DNA of 33,647 bases from Bacteroidales bacterium (GTDB taxonomy: Bacteria; Bacteroidota; Bacteroidia; Bacteroidales; UBA932). The first letter of the stretch is position 1, and every line of letters starts with the position of its first letter. Positions 1 to 8,079 of the stretch are shown here, piece after piece. Below the pieces are notes generated by a model that saw nothing but the letters and a program-made list of their open reading frames with translations, did not search any database and was not told the DNA's origin. The stretch spans positions 1 through 33,647 of the forward strand of contig JAFUWW010000022.1 of the NCBI GenBank assembly GCA_017471085.1, given 5' to 3'. A program made the position numbers and the translations under genes.

Positions 1-30
1 CAACAGTTCTGTTCGGGGATCGGTTTACGG

Positions 31-89
31 AACCCAGGACAATCTGGAATTCAGCAATGCCCGTACTGAAGGCCACATTGTCCTGGGTT
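31..89. repeat. Long intergenic hairpin downstream of the GH3 gene
   Basis: A perfect 13-bp inverted repeat (arms 31-43 and 77-89) encloses a smaller 5-bp stem (50-54 with 66-70) around an 11-base loop. It lies just past the 3' end of the minus-strand GH3 gene. It has no clear U-tract on either strand, so it is not a textbook terminator. It could be an mRNA 3'-end-protecting structure, a weak terminator or a dispersed repeat. The rest of the first 104 bases shows no gene that I can support. Confidence 0.5.
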
Positions 90-104
90 TACGCCTGTGA
101 TAGA

Positions 105-2411
105 CTATTTTACCGTAAGTACGGCCTTCTGAAGGCGTTCGCTGTCGGGGCCGGCCATGATCTCAAAGTCGCCGGGTTCGCATACCCAGGCGCAGTCGTG
201 GTTGTAATAAGAGAGTTCTTCCGCGGTCAGGGTGAAATCTACCTTGGCGGATGCTCCAGCGGCGATGTGCACCTTCTTGAAGCCCTTCAGCTCCTTCACC
301 GGGCGGGTGGAGGTGGCGTAGATGTCGTGGATGTACAGCTGCACGATTTCGTCGGCATCGCGGGAGCCGGTGTTTGTCACGGTGACGGAGGCCGTCACGG
401 AACCGTTCAGCGGCATCTCGGAAGCGCTCAGGGTAACGGGAGAGTACTCGAAGGTGGTGTAGGACAGGCCGAAACCGAACGGGTACAGCGGCCCGTTGAG
501 CTCGTCCTCGTAGCAGCTGGTGAACTTCCGGTAAGGTTCGTAATCCGGGTGCGGACGGCCGGTGTTCTTGTGGTTGTAGTAGAGCGGAAGCTGGCCTACG
601 GCGCGCGGGAAGGTGGTGGTAAGTTTGGCGGAAGGGGAGTAGTCGCCGAAGAGCACGTCTGCTACGGCATGGCCGCCTTCGGAGCCCGGAGACCACACGT
701 TGAGGATGGCGTCCATATTCTCGTTCTCCCAGTTCAGGGTGAGCGGACGGCCGGTGACGAGCACCATCACGACAGGCTTGCCGGTGGCTTTCAGGGCCTT
801 CAGGAGCTCCAGCTGGGCGTCCGGCAAGGAGATGTCCGTGCGGGAGGCGCCTTCGCCGTTCATGTTGGGCACTTCACCCACGCAGGCAATCACTACGTCG
901 GCCTGACGGGCCTTGGCCACAGCATCAGCCACCAGTTTCTGCTGGGGAACGGTGTGGAGCTCAGGGATGGGGTAGTTGGGGGCGAAGTACTTGATCATGC
1001 CGTACAGGATGCTCTCTTCCAGGTCTTTGTCCTTGAAGAGCCAGCTGCCTTCCGCATAGGTGGCGGGGGTCACCTCGGAGATACCCTGGAACAGGCTTAC
1101 GCTTTCTGCGTTGTGGGACGACATGGACCAAGTTCCGGCCATGGCGCTTCCGTCCTTGGCCAGCGGGCCGACAACGGCGACGCGGGTGCCCTTCTTCAGC
1201 GGCAGCACGCCGTCGTTCTTCAGCAGTACCAGGCATTCACGGGCGGCCTCGCGGGCGAAAGCCAGGTGTTCGGGCGTATAGACATCCTTGGCGGCACGCT
1301 CCGGATCCAGGTACTTGTACGGATCGTCGAACAGGCCCAGCTTGTATTTGGCTTCCAGGATGCGGCGGCAGGCGCGGTCGATATCGGCCTTGGAAATGCG
1401 GCCTTCCTGGAGGGATTTCTCAAGGGTTCCTACAAAACCGTCGGAGTTCATGTCCATGTCCAGGCCGGCCTGGAGCGAGCGGGCCGATACTTCCTGAAGG
1501 TCGCCGATGCCATGGGCGACTTCTTCCAGCACGGCGGTGGCGTCACTCACGATGAAGCCGTCAAAACCCCAGGATTTGCGGAGCAGGTCGTCCATCAGGT
1601 AGGTGTTCATGGTGGCGGGGATGCCTTCGAACTCATTGAAGGAGCTCATATAGCTGGCGGCGCCGGCATAGGCGGCCTGCTGGTAAGGGCGCAGGTAGCC
1701 GTTCAGGGCTTCCTGGCGGCTCAGGAATACGGAATTGTAGTCGCGGCCGGCCTCCGCACCGCCGTAAAGGGCATAGTGCTTGACGCAGGTCATCACGTCT
1801 GTATTGTCGTACACGCCGTCGCGGCCCTGGTAGCCGTACACATAGGCCTTGGCCAGTTCGCCGCCCAGGAACGGATCTTCACCGCCGCCTTCCACGATAC
1901 GGCCCCAACGGGCGTCGCGGCAGATGTCCACCATCGGGCTGAACACCCAGTTGATGCCGCTGGCCGATGCTTCCTTGGCGGCGATGCGGGCGGTCTTTTC
2001 CACCATCTCAGGATTCCAGGAAGTGGAAAGGGCGAGAGGAACCGGGAATACGGTCTGATAGCCGTGGATGACGTCCATGCCGGTGATGAGCGGGATGCCG
2101 GCGCCGGATTCCAGGGCGACTTTCTGGATTTCACGCAGATACTCCACGTTACCGCTGCCGTAGATGCCGCCCAGCTTTCCGGCGCGGAGCAGTTTCACGT
2201 TCTCGTCCTCTTCGGTGACGCGGAGGGCCGACACAAAGCCGGAGGCGGAATGCAGGTTGAGCTGGCCGATCTTCTGTTCCAGCGTCAGTTTGCCCATCAG
2301 CTCGTCGATGAAGTGGTCCATCTTGGCGTCTTTCGAAGCCGATCCGGACCCGGAGGCGCAGCCGGAGAGGATCCCCAGGGCGGCTACGGTCAGAATGATA
2401 AACTTTTTCAT
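105..2411 (-). CDS. bglX: GH3 beta-glucosidase lipoprotein (BglX-like)
   Basis: Predicted exo-acting beta-glucosidase that releases terminal beta-linked glucose from oligosaccharides, probably as a periplasmic or surface lipoprotein. The 768-residue length is close to the 765 of E. coli BglX. A lipoprotein signal ends at Cys18 (LSGC). The N-terminal barrel starts with the family motif LTLEQKIGQL and carries the KH pair at 211-212. The nucleophile is Asp290 in GFIVSDA, and Glu520 in GEGASRTD is the likely acid/base. The C-terminal alpha/beta sandwich is followed by a fibronectin-III-like domain at about 670-755, as in full-length members. It is the last gene of a minus-strand set: the DUF1232 gene ends 22 bases upstream and I see no promoter in the gap. 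Glucoside preference is inferred from family resemblance; xylosidase or other activity is possible. Confidence 0.9.
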   Translation of the reverse strand: MKKFIILTVAALGILSGCASGSGSASKDAKMDHFIDELMGKLTLEQKIGQLNLHSASGFVSALRVTEEDENVKLLRAGKLGGIYGSGNVEYLREIQKVALESGAGIPLITGMDVIHGYQTVFPVPLALSTSWNPEMVEKTARIAAKEASASGINWVFSPMVDICRDARWGRIVEGGGEDPFLGGELAKAYVYGYQGRDGVYDNTDVMTCVKHYALYGGAEAGRDYNSVFLSRQEALNGYLRPYQQAAYAGAASYMSSFNEFEGIPATMNTYLMDDLLRKSWGFDGFIVSDATAVLEEVAHGIGDLQEVSARSLQAGLDMDMNSDGFVGTLEKSLQEGRISKADIDRACRRILEAKYKLGLFDDPYKYLDPERAAKDVYTPEHLAFAREAARECLVLLKNDGVLPLKKGTRVAVVGPLAKDGSAMAGTWSMSSHNAESVSLFQGISEVTPATYAEGSWLFKDKDLEESILYGMIKYFAPNYPIPELHTVPQQKLVADAVAKARQADVVIACVGEVPNMNGEGASRTDISLPDAQLELLKALKATGKPVVMVLVTGRPLTLNWENENMDAILNVWSPGSEGGHAVADVLFGDYSPSAKLTTTFPRAVGQLPLYYNHKNTGRPHPDYEPYRKFTSCYEDELNGPLYPFGFGLSYTTFEYSPVTLSASEMPLNGSVTASVTVTNTGSRDADEIVQLYIHDIYATSTRPVKELKGFKKVHIAAGASAKVDFTLTAEELSYYNHDCAWVCEPGDFEIMAGPDSERLQKAVLTVK

Positions 2412-2433
2412 ATGAGTTTTTGGTTGTTTGGTT

Positions 2434-2832
2434 TCACGCCATTTCTCCCAGCTGGGAATCGTCGTACGGGCCGAACCATTCCCGCAGTTTCGCCTTGGCC
2501 TGTTCCTTGATTTCCGGCGTGATGGCGGAGGCTACGAAACTGACGGCGGCGATGAGGGCGGCCCAGTCGTCGGCCATGCCGGCGAAGGGGAGAAGGTCCG
2601 GGATTATGTCTGCCGGAAGGATGAAATAGCCCAAGGCGCCCATGATCACCATCCGGTAACGGGCAGGGGTCTTGGGGTCTTTGAGCACGTAAAACAGCAG
2701 CAGGACGTAATAGATGAGCTTGATGCCGGCTTTCCTGGCTATCTTGCCCACCTTTTTCCACAGTTTGTCCTCGCTGTATTCGCCTTGGTAGACCGGCAGG
2801 TCTTCCGCCGAGAGGTTCTTGTCTTTACGCAT
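2434..2832 (-). CDS. Small DUF1232 (YkvA-type) membrane protein
   Basis: A 132-residue protein of the DUF1232/YkvA family, whose biochemical role is not established. The hallmark is visible at about residues 67-90: a hydrophobic stretch with [16 protein letters not shown] followed by DD. A second hydrophobic segment (about 37-50) suggests a membrane-associated helical hairpin. I chose the start at 2832 because a longer open frame upstream is a shadow of tdk. With this start the gene overlaps the end of tdk by 8 bases, suggesting translational coupling and one transcript with tdk and the GH3 gene. Function unknown. Confidence 0.8.
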   Translation of the reverse strand: MRKDKNLSAEDLPVYQGEYSEDKLWKKVGKIARKAGIKLIYYVLLLFYVLKDPKTPARYRMVIMGALGYFILPADIIPDLLPFAGMADDWAALIAAVSFVASAITPEIKEQAKAKLREWFGPYDDSQLGEMA

Positions 2833-3397
2833 CTTCGGCCAGGGCTTTCTGGTAACACTCGCGGCAGAGCGGCTCATAGGTGTCCTTCTCTCCCAGCACA
2901 ACCAGCTTCCGGCTGTCCGAGAGGCGGTGTGAGTGGTTGGCGAGGGCGCCGCAGCGGACGCAGATGGCATGGACCTTCTGCACGTCTTCCGCGATGGCCA
3001 TCAGGCCCGGCATCGGCCCGAAAGGTTTGCCCAGATAGTCCGTGTCCAGGCCGGCGATGATCACGCGCACGCCCCGGCCCGCCAGCTCCTGGCATACGTC
3101 GATGATGCTTTCGTCGAAGAACTGGGCTTCGTCGATGCCCACCACCTGCACGTCAGGGGCTATCTGCAGCATCCGGGACGGGCTTTTGATGGGGGTGCAG
3201 GAAATGCTGTGGGAATCGTGCGAGACTACGTCCAGGTCTGAGTAGCGCTTGTCGATGGTGGGCTTGAAAGTGGCGATTTTCTGTTTGGCGAACTGGGCCC
3301 TCTTGAGCCTCCGGATCAGCTCTTCCGTTTTGCCGGAGAACATGGAGCCGCAAATTACCTCGATGCAGCCCGCTTTTTTTGCATTTTCCAAAAACAT
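2825..3397 (-). CDS. tdk: Thymidine kinase (type II, TK1-like)
   Basis: Phosphorylates thymidine to dTMP with ATP in the salvage pathway; cytosolic. The 190-residue protein has Walker A GSMFSGKT at 17-24, the GIDEAQFFD segment with catalytic Glu90, and the zinc-ribbon cysteine pairs CVRC (146/149) and CREC (178/181). An in-frame ATG lies 39 bases further upstream. I prefer the start at 3397 because bacteroidal homologues begin only a few residues before the [13 protein letters not shown] strand, and because the minus-strand -7 element at 3424-3431 would put the transcript start downstream of that earlier ATG. First gene of the tdk-DUF1232-GH3 set. Confidence 0.93.
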   Translation of the reverse strand: MFLENAKKAGCIEVICGSMFSGKTEELIRRLKRAQFAKQKIATFKPTIDKRYSDLDVVSHDSHSISCTPIKSPSRMLQIAPDVQVVGIDEAQFFDESIIDVCQELAGRGVRVIIAGLDTDYLGKPFGPMPGLMAIAEDVQKVHAICVRCGALANHSHRLSDSRKLVVLGEKDTYEPLCRECYQKALAEDA

Positions 3398-3410
3398 TTC
3401 CGTAACTTTG
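3378..3410 (+). promoter_or_regulatory. Bacteroidales promoter for the 3439-5742 operon
   Basis: TTTG at 3378-3381, a 21-base spacer and TAACTTTG at 3403-3410 match the Bacteroides sigma-ABfr consensus TTTG-N19-21-TAnnTTTG. It lies inside the 5' end of the divergent tdk gene and leaves a leader of about 20 bases before the ATG at 3439. Confidence 0.7.
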
Positions 3411-3423
3411 TTGGTAGTGATTG

Positions 3424-3431
3424 CAAATATA
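3424..3431 (-). promoter_or_regulatory. -7 element of the tdk promoter
   Basis: TATATTTG on the minus strand matches TAnnTTTG and stands 26 bases upstream of the chosen tdk start. I see no good TTTG at -33. It supports the downstream tdk start codon. Confidence 0.5.
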
Positions 3432-3438
3432 GTCATTT

Positions 3439-4104
3439 ATGGACAAAACTCATACAGAATTCGTGCAAGAATTTGAAGCCGAACTCGCCGCCTTGAAGTC
3501 CCGCCTCCAGGCTCTTGAAGAGGAACTCGCCCGCTATCGGGAAGTGCTGGAAAACCAGCCGGAAGAGCCCGGGGAACCTGTCCCTCAGGAAGATGCAGCG
3601 GAACCTGTTGAAGCGGCTCAGGAAGACTTTCCGGTCGATTTCACGGAAGAGGAAATCGGCAATGTGGAGGCTCCCGCTGGGGATTATCCCCAGGCCGATG
3701 CAATCCCGGAAGAGGGGAGCGAGGCCATTGACGTGGATGTGGAGATGGAACTTCCGCCTCTCCCGGACGCCCCTGCGCCGGACGTCGCGGAGGAGCCGGT
3801 TTCCGCCGATGTTCCCGGGGCCGGAGATGCGGACGAAACGGCCGGCCTGCCCTGGCGGACCGACAAGCCCGGCCTTCCGGTCAAGAACATCCGCAGCGGC
3901 ATCTCGCTGTATGACAGGGCCCTTTTCATCGGCACGCTTTTCAAGGAAGACTACGCGCTGTACGATGCCACCATCCAGGACCTTAACGCCTGCACCACGC
4001 TGGACCAGGCCGTAGACTATATCCGCAACCGGTTCCCGTCATGGAACCTCCACTCGGACGTGGTGTACAATTTCATGATGGCCATCCGTAAAAAACTGGG
4101 CTGA
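3439..4104 (+). CDS. Hypothetical protein with coiled coil, acidic linker and small C-terminal domain
   Basis: A 221-residue protein that I do not recognise by name. Residues 5-40 form a heptad-rich coiled coil, 41-135 are a Pro/Glu/Asp-rich, probably disordered acidic linker, and 145-221 form a compact domain beginning NIRSGISLYDRALFIGTLF and ending in a helix-rich tail. The layout resembles conserved Bacteroidales hypothetical proteins in which only the C-terminal domain is well conserved (inference from memory). There is no signal peptide or membrane segment, so it is probably cytosolic. Its stop overlaps the rsmI start (TGATG), so it is the first gene of an operon with rsmI and the helix-hairpin-helix gene. 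Confidence 0.8.
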   Translation: MDKTHTEFVQEFEAELAALKSRLQALEEELARYREVLENQPEEPGEPVPQEDAAEPVEAAQEDFPVDFTEEEIGNVEAPAGDYPQADAIPEEGSEAIDVDVEMELPPLPDAPAPDVAEEPVSADVPGAGDADETAGLPWRTDKPGLPVKNIRSGISLYDRALFIGTLFKEDYALYDATIQDLNACTTLDQAVDYIRNRFPSWNLHSDVVYNFMMAIRKKLG

Positions 4105-4838
4105 TGGCAGGAAAACTCTACATCGTCCCGACTCCGGTGGGCAATCTGGAAGACATGACCTTCCGGGCCGTGCAGGTATTTAAGGAGGCCGACCTGATCC
4201 TGGCCGAGGATACCCGCACCTCGTCGGTCCTGCTGCATCACTACGATATCCACGGCCGCCTGCAGAGCCATCACAAGTTCAACGAGCACCAGACGGTGCA
4301 GCTGGTGAAAGACCGTATCCTGGGCGGCCTCAATGTGGCCCTCATCAGCGATGCCGGCACGCCCGGCATCTCCGACCCGGGCTTCCTTCTGGCCCGCACC
4401 TGCGCCGAAGAAGGCATTGTGGTCGAGACGCTTCCGGGGGCGACGGCCTGCATCCCGGCCATCGTTTCTTCCGGCCTTCCGTGCGACCGGTTCTGCTTCG
4501 AGGGCTTCCTTCCCCAGAAGAAAGGCCGGCAGACCCTGCTTCAGCAGCTTGCCTCGGAAACCAGGACGATGGTTTTCTACGAATCGCCCTACCGTCTGGT
4601 AAAGACCCTGGAGCAGTTTGCGGAGTTTTTCGGTGACGGACGCCAGTGTTCGGTGGCCAGGGAAATCTCGAAGGTGCACGAAGAGCACCGGCGCGGAACG
4701 CTCCGCGAAGTGGCGGATTGGTTCCGCGAACATGAACCCAAAGGAGAAATCGTAATTGTTGTGGCCGGCGCGCAGCCGGTAAAACCCGAAAAGAAGAAGC
4801 GGTATGGAAGAGGGGAAGACGAAGAAGGGGAAGAGTAG
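4104..4838 (+). CDS. rsmI: 16S rRNA (cytidine-1402-2'-O)-methyltransferase RsmI
   Basis: Methylates the 2'-OH of C1402 in the decoding centre of 16S rRNA using S-adenosylmethionine. The 244-residue protein shows the tetrapyrrole-methylase-fold signatures: VPTPVGNLEDMTFRA at 8-22, EDTR at 35-38, SDAGTPGISDPG at 82-93 and LPGATA at 110-115. The usual proline of LPGP is replaced by alanine, a small variation. The start overlaps the previous stop by one base. The Lys/Glu-rich C-terminus overlaps the next gene by 35 bases. Confidence 0.93.
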   Translation: MAGKLYIVPTPVGNLEDMTFRAVQVFKEADLILAEDTRTSSVLLHHYDIHGRLQSHHKFNEHQTVQLVKDRILGGLNVALISDAGTPGISDPGFLLARTCAEEGIVVETLPGATACIPAIVSSGLPCDRFCFEGFLPQKKGRQTLLQQLASETRTMVFYESPYRLVKTLEQFAEFFGDGRQCSVAREISKVHEEHRRGTLREVADWFREHEPKGEIVIVVAGAQPVKPEKKKRYGRGEDEEGEE

Positions 4839-5742
4839 CCTCCAAGGCAGTTTCGTGACGGGCGCCATCGCCCTTGTATTTCTGATTATTGGCTATCAGA
4901 CCGCCCTGCTTGTCCACAAGGCGGCCGTAACGCGTATTGCGGCAAACCAGGACCGCCCCGATACGGTGTATGTGGTGGACCGCGCCCTGGCCGAGAAAGT
5001 GCTGCAGGAGATTCCCGCTCAAGCCGGGAATGACGTTCCCGGCTCCGACCGCTCCGTCATGACCGGCTCCGGCCGGTCATCTTCCGTGATTGTCCGGAAG
5101 GAAGCTTCTCATTCTCAGGAGGTGAAAACGCTTCGGAGCCGCACTGTGGAATCTTTCCGGTTCAATCCCAACACCGTCTCTGCGGAAGACTTGCAGCGGC
5201 TGGGCTTCTCCGAAAAGCAGGCGCTGTCCATCGTCCGTTATCGGGAAAAAGGCGGCCGTTTTCGCCGCAAGACCGATTTTGCCAAATCCTATGTGGTAGC
5301 CGATTCTGTCTATGCCCGGCTGGAGCCTTTTATCGACATTCCGCTCCTGGACATTAACCGGGCCGACAGTGCCGCGTTCCTCTCCCTTCCCGGCATCGGC
5401 CCGTATTTCGCCGGAAAAATCGTCGCCTACCGAACCTCGCTGGGTGGTTTTTCGTGCGCGGAACAGTTGATGGAAATCTATCATTTCGACAAAGAGAAGT
5501 TCGACGGACTGGCCGATTTGATCAGTTGCCCTCCCCCCGAACCTTATCCGCTTTGGACGCTGCCGGAAACGGAACTGGCCCGGCATCCCCATATCTCCCG
5601 GCCTGAGGCGCACGGCATCGTCCTCTACCGCCAGCATAACCAGCCGGAAGCCTGCACCGTGGAAGGGCTCCTTCGCGCCGGCGTGTTGTCCCAGGCCCAT
5701 GCCGATCGCCTGAAACTATGTTCCATTGCCCCCTTAAAGTAA
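4804..5742 (+). CDS. Membrane-anchored helix-hairpin-helix (ComEA-like) protein
   Basis: A 312-residue protein with one N-terminal membrane helix (about 18-38) and tandem helix-hairpin-helix DNA-binding units. The first is at about 118-175 (FNPNTVSAEDLQRLGFS). The second and clearest is at 182-240 (LDINRADSAAFLSLPGIGP). A degenerate third lies at 250-310. Such proteins resemble ComEA and may bind DNA outside the inner membrane, but a role in DNA uptake is inference. Residues 69-88, between the membrane helix and the first unit, are encoded by an inserted palindromic repeat also found in the GH105 gene. No other suitable ATG exists before the membrane helix, so the 35-base overlap with rsmI is accepted. 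Confidence 0.85.
   Translation: MEEGKTKKGKSSLQGSFVTGAIALVFLIIGYQTALLVHKAAVTRIAANQDRPDTVYVVDRALAEKVLQEIPAQAGNDVPGSDRSVMTGSGRSSSVIVRKEASHSQEVKTLRSRTVESFRFNPNTVSAEDLQRLGFSEKQALSIVRYREKGGRFRRKTDFAKSYVVADSVYARLEPFIDIPLLDINRADSAAFLSLPGIGPYFAGKIVAYRTSLGGFSCAEQLMEIYHFDKEKFDGLADLISCPPPEPYPLWTLPETELARHPHISRPEAHGIVLYRQHNQPEACTVEGLLRAGVLSQAHADRLKLCSIAPLK
5009..5067 (-). repeat. Dispersed palindromic repeat, copy A, inside the helix-hairpin-helix gene
   Basis: Read on the minus strand, 5035-5009 matches 17557-17583 at 25 of 27 bases, and 5067-5054 matches 17527-17540 at 13 of 14 bases. Between these blocks the two copies differ in sequence and by 2 bases in length. Copy A contains an 8-bp stem (5023-5030 with 5036-5043). 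Just beyond it a 9-bp stem (5059-5067 with 5072-5080) forms a second hairpin. It is translated as residues 69-88 of the host protein. Confidence 0.75.
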
Positions 5743-5743
5743 T

Positions 5744-5800
5744 GCCTGTTGCAATCTTCTAAGTCATGTTTTGCTATGGAAACGTGACTATGAAACAGGC
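5744..5800. repeat. Two-tiered intergenic hairpin between the HhH gene and recA
   Basis: The outer arms 5744-5750 and 5794-5800 (7 bp, perfect) enclose an inner 10-bp stem, 5762-5771 with 5780-5789, that has one G-U type pair and an 8-base loop. It follows the stop of the plus-strand gene by one base and precedes the terminator-like hairpin. Its function is unknown; it may stabilise the 3' end of the mRNA. Confidence 0.5.
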
Positions 5801-5818
5801 CGTGCCCTCCGGACATAC

Positions 5819-5865
5819 AAAAGAGGCCGTCCTGAACCGGCATGCGGCTTGGGACGGCCCCTTTG
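5819..5865. terminator. Bidirectional terminator between convergent HhH gene and recA
   Basis: The arms 5819-5832 (AAAAGAGGCCGTCC) and 5851-5865 (GGGACGGCCCCTTTG) form a long GC-rich stem flanked by A-rich sequence on one side and T-rich sequence on the other. It lies between convergent genes ending at 5742 and 5883, so it can serve both strands. Confidence 0.75.
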
Positions 5866-5882
5866 TGGAAAGGAGATGAGTA

Positions 5883-6917
5883 TCAATCCTCGATCTTGTC
5901 CATGGCCTCGCGGATCTTGGCTTCGATCTCTTCGGCCAGCTCGGGGTTGTCCAGCATCAGTTTCTTGGTGGCTTCGCGTCCTTGGGCCAGTTTGCTCTCG
6001 TTGTAGCTGAACCAGGAGCCGGACTTCTGGATAATGCCCAGCTCGACGCCAAGGTCTACAATTTCACCGCTGCGGGAGATGCCTTCTCCGAAGACGATGT
6101 CGAATTCCGCCTTCTTGAAAGGCGGGGCCATCTTGTTCTTGACCACCTTCACCTTCACATGGTTGCCCAGGGCTTCGTCGCCGTCCTTGATCTGGGTGGT
6201 GCGGCGGATATCCAGGCGGACGGAAGCGTAGAACTTGAGGGCGTTGCCGCCGGTGGTGGTTTCCGGATTGCCGAACATGATGCCGATCTTCTCGCGGAGC
6301 TGGTTGATGAAGATGCAGCAAGTGTTGGTTTTGGAGATGTTGGCGGTGAGTTTGCGGAGGGCCTGGGACATGAGGCGGGCCTGGAGGCCTACCTTGTTCT
6401 CTCCCATTTCACCTTCTATCTCCGCCTTGGGTGTAAGGGCGGCGACGGAATCGATGACCACGATATCCACGGCGCCGCTGCGGATGAGGTTGTCGGCGAT
6501 TTCCAGGGCCTGTTCGCCGTTGTCAGGCTGGGAGATGAGCAGGGTGTCCAGATTCACGCCCAGGGCCTTGGCGTAGGTTCTGTCGAAGGCGTGTTCCGCA
6601 TCGATGATGGCGGCGATGCCTCCGTTTTTCTGGGCCTGGGCGATGGCGTGGATGGCCAGGGTGGTTTTACCGGAGGATTCCGGTCCGTAAATCTCAATGA
6701 TACGGCCTTTGGGATAACCGCCGATGCCCAGCGCATGGTCCAGCGAAATGGAACCGCTGGGAATCACTTGGGAGGCATCCCATTCCGGCTGGTCTCCCAG
6801 CTTCATGATGGTTCCTTTTCCGTAATCTTTCTCAATCTTGTCGATAGTTGCCTGGAGCGCCTTGAGTTTGGCGGCGTTTACCTGGGCATCTGTCATTTCT
6901 TCTGCTGCTTTTGCCAT
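5883..6917 (-). CDS. recA: Recombinase RecA
   Basis: ATP-dependent DNA strand exchange and co-protease for the SOS response; cytosolic. The 344-residue protein has Walker A GPESSGKT at 78-85, the DAEHAFD segment, the [17 protein letters not shown] region with Walker B and loop L1, and [21 protein letters not shown] covering loop L2. Length and motifs are normal. It is transcribed divergently from rlmN, and its inhibitor recX lies in the divergent operon about 3.5 kb away. No LexA-type operator could be recognised upstream. Confidence 0.98.
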   Translation of the reverse strand: MAKAAEEMTDAQVNAAKLKALQATIDKIEKDYGKGTIMKLGDQPEWDASQVIPSGSISLDHALGIGGYPKGRIIEIYGPESSGKTTLAIHAIAQAQKNGGIAAIIDAEHAFDRTYAKALGVNLDTLLISQPDNGEQALEIADNLIRSGAVDIVVIDSVAALTPKAEIEGEMGENKVGLQARLMSQALRKLTANISKTNTCCIFINQLREKIGIMFGNPETTTGGNALKFYASVRLDIRRTTQIKDGDEALGNHVKVKVVKNKMAPPFKKAEFDIVFGEGISRSGEIVDLGVELGIIQKSGSWFSYNESKLAQGREATKKLMLDNPELAEEIEAKIREAMDKIED

Positions 6918-6966
6918 AATCTGTTACTGTTAGTATTGTTTGCGGGCATCCCGGACCGCTTGCAGA

Positions 6967-6974
6967 CAAAGTTA
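6967..6974 (-). promoter_or_regulatory. -7 element of the recA promoter
   Basis: TAACTTTG on the minus strand, 49 bases upstream of the recA ATG, matches TAnnTTTG. A CTTG 18 bases further upstream (6993-6996) is a poor -33 element. Confidence 0.5.
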
Positions 6975-7021
6975 ATGAAAAACTCCGACAATCAAGCATT
7001 TTTTCTTTCCTTGTTTATTAT

Positions 7022-7029
7022 TATTTTTG
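7022..7029 (+). promoter_or_regulatory. -7 element of the rlmN operon promoter, with a strong ribosome binding site
   Basis: TATTTTTG fits TAnnTTTG and lies 24 bases before the rlmN ATG. The sequence GAGAGGAG at 7041-7048 just before the start is an unusually good Shine-Dalgarno site for this phylum and supports the ATG at 7054. No convincing -33 TTTG was found. Confidence 0.5.
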
Positions 7030-7053
7030 TAGTTCTAAAAGAGAGGAGTTACC

Positions 7054-8079
7054 ATGAAACAACGTCTGCTTGGAAAAACACCCGACCAACTGAAAGAGAT
7101 CGCCCTGCAAGTCGGCCTCCCTGCCTTTGCCGGGAAGCAGATGGCCCAGTGGCTGTATCAGAAGAGGGTTGGCAGCATCGAGGAAATGACCAATCTCTCC
7201 AAGGCCGGCCGGGACGCGCTTTCGCAGCAGTGGGAGGTGGGCATGACCCGCCCCCTGGGCTCCCAGACTTCGGTCGACGGCACCCGGAAATACCTGTTCC
7301 CGGTAGGGGAGGACCCCCTGAACGCGGTCGAGACGGTGATGATTCCGGACGAAGACAGAAAAACGCTCTGCGTCAGTTCCCAGGCCGGCTGCAAGATGGG
7401 CTGCAAGTTCTGCATGACGGGCCGGCAGGGCTTTCACGGGAATCTGGAGGCGGCCGATATCCTCTCACAGTTTTTCGCCGTAGAAGAGGCCGGAGAGCTC
7501 ACCAACACCGTATTCATGGGCATGGGAGAACCTCTGGACAACTGGGAGGAAGTCCGCCGGGTCATCGAAGTGCTTACGGCGCCCTGGGGCCTCGCGTGGA
7601 GTCCCAAGCGGATCACCCTTTCCACCATCGGCGTGCTGCCCAACTTGAAAAAATATCTGGACGAAAGCCGCTGCCATCTGGCGGTGAGCCTGCATAATCC
7701 CTTTCCGGAAGAGCGCCTGGAAATGATGCCCGTGCAGAAAGCCTGGCCTCTGGAAGAGGTCATCGGCCTTATCCGTCAGTACGATTTCACCGGGCAGCGC
7801 CGCGTAAGCTTCGAATACACCGTATTTGCCGGATGGAACGACACAAAGCGTCATGCCGATGCCCTCCTGCGCCTGCTCCTGGGCCTGGAATGCCGCGTGA
7901 ATCTGATCCGTTTCCACCGGATTCCCGATTTCCCCTATGCCAGCGCTCCGCTTCCGCAGATGGAGGCTTTCAGGGACCGGCTGGTCAGGGGCGGAATCAC
8001 CGCCACCATCCGCGCCTCCCGCGGAGAAGACATTTTTGCAGCCTGCGGACTTCTCGCCGGTAAACACAAAGGCCTATGA
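7054..8079 (+). CDS. rlmN: Radical SAM 23S rRNA (adenine-2503-C2) methyltransferase RlmN
   Basis: Methylates C2 of A2503 in 23S rRNA (and A37 of some tRNAs in E. coli) by a radical mechanism. The 341-residue protein has the CxxxCxxC iron-sulphur motif at Cys113, Cys117 and Cys120 (AGCKMGCKFC). Cys106 (LCVSSQ) and Cys331 (FAACGLL) match the two mechanistic cysteines of the family. GMGEPLDNW and TLSTIGVLP are further family signatures. All key residues for RlmN are present, and I see nothing pointing to the resistance enzyme Cfr. It is the first gene of an operon; its stop overlaps the next start by 4 bases (ATGA). Confidence 0.95.
   Translation: MKQRLLGKTPDQLKEIALQVGLPAFAGKQMAQWLYQKRVGSIEEMTNLSKAGRDALSQQWEVGMTRPLGSQTSVDGTRKYLFPVGEDPLNAVETVMIPDEDRKTLCVSSQAGCKMGCKFCMTGRQGFHGNLEAADILSQFFAVEEAGELTNTVFMGMGEPLDNWEEVRRVIEVLTAPWGLAWSPKRITLSTIGVLPNLKKYLDESRCHLAVSLHNPFPEERLEMMPVQKAWPLEEVIGLIRQYDFTGQRRVSFEYTVFAGWNDTKRHADALLRLLLGLECRVNLIRFHRIPDFPYASAPLPQMEAFRDRLVRGGITATIRASRGEDIFAACGLLAGKHKGL

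Noticed and set aside
31..89. Integron attC site
   Set aside because: The stem ends do not carry the RYYYAAC and GTTRRRY core sites, and no integrase or cassette array is present.
57..2510. Plus-strand open frame of 817 codons opposite the GH3 gene
   Set aside because: It is antisense to a complete GH3 enzyme with all catalytic motifs; the translation is low-complexity Gly/Val/His-rich and has no recognisable family.
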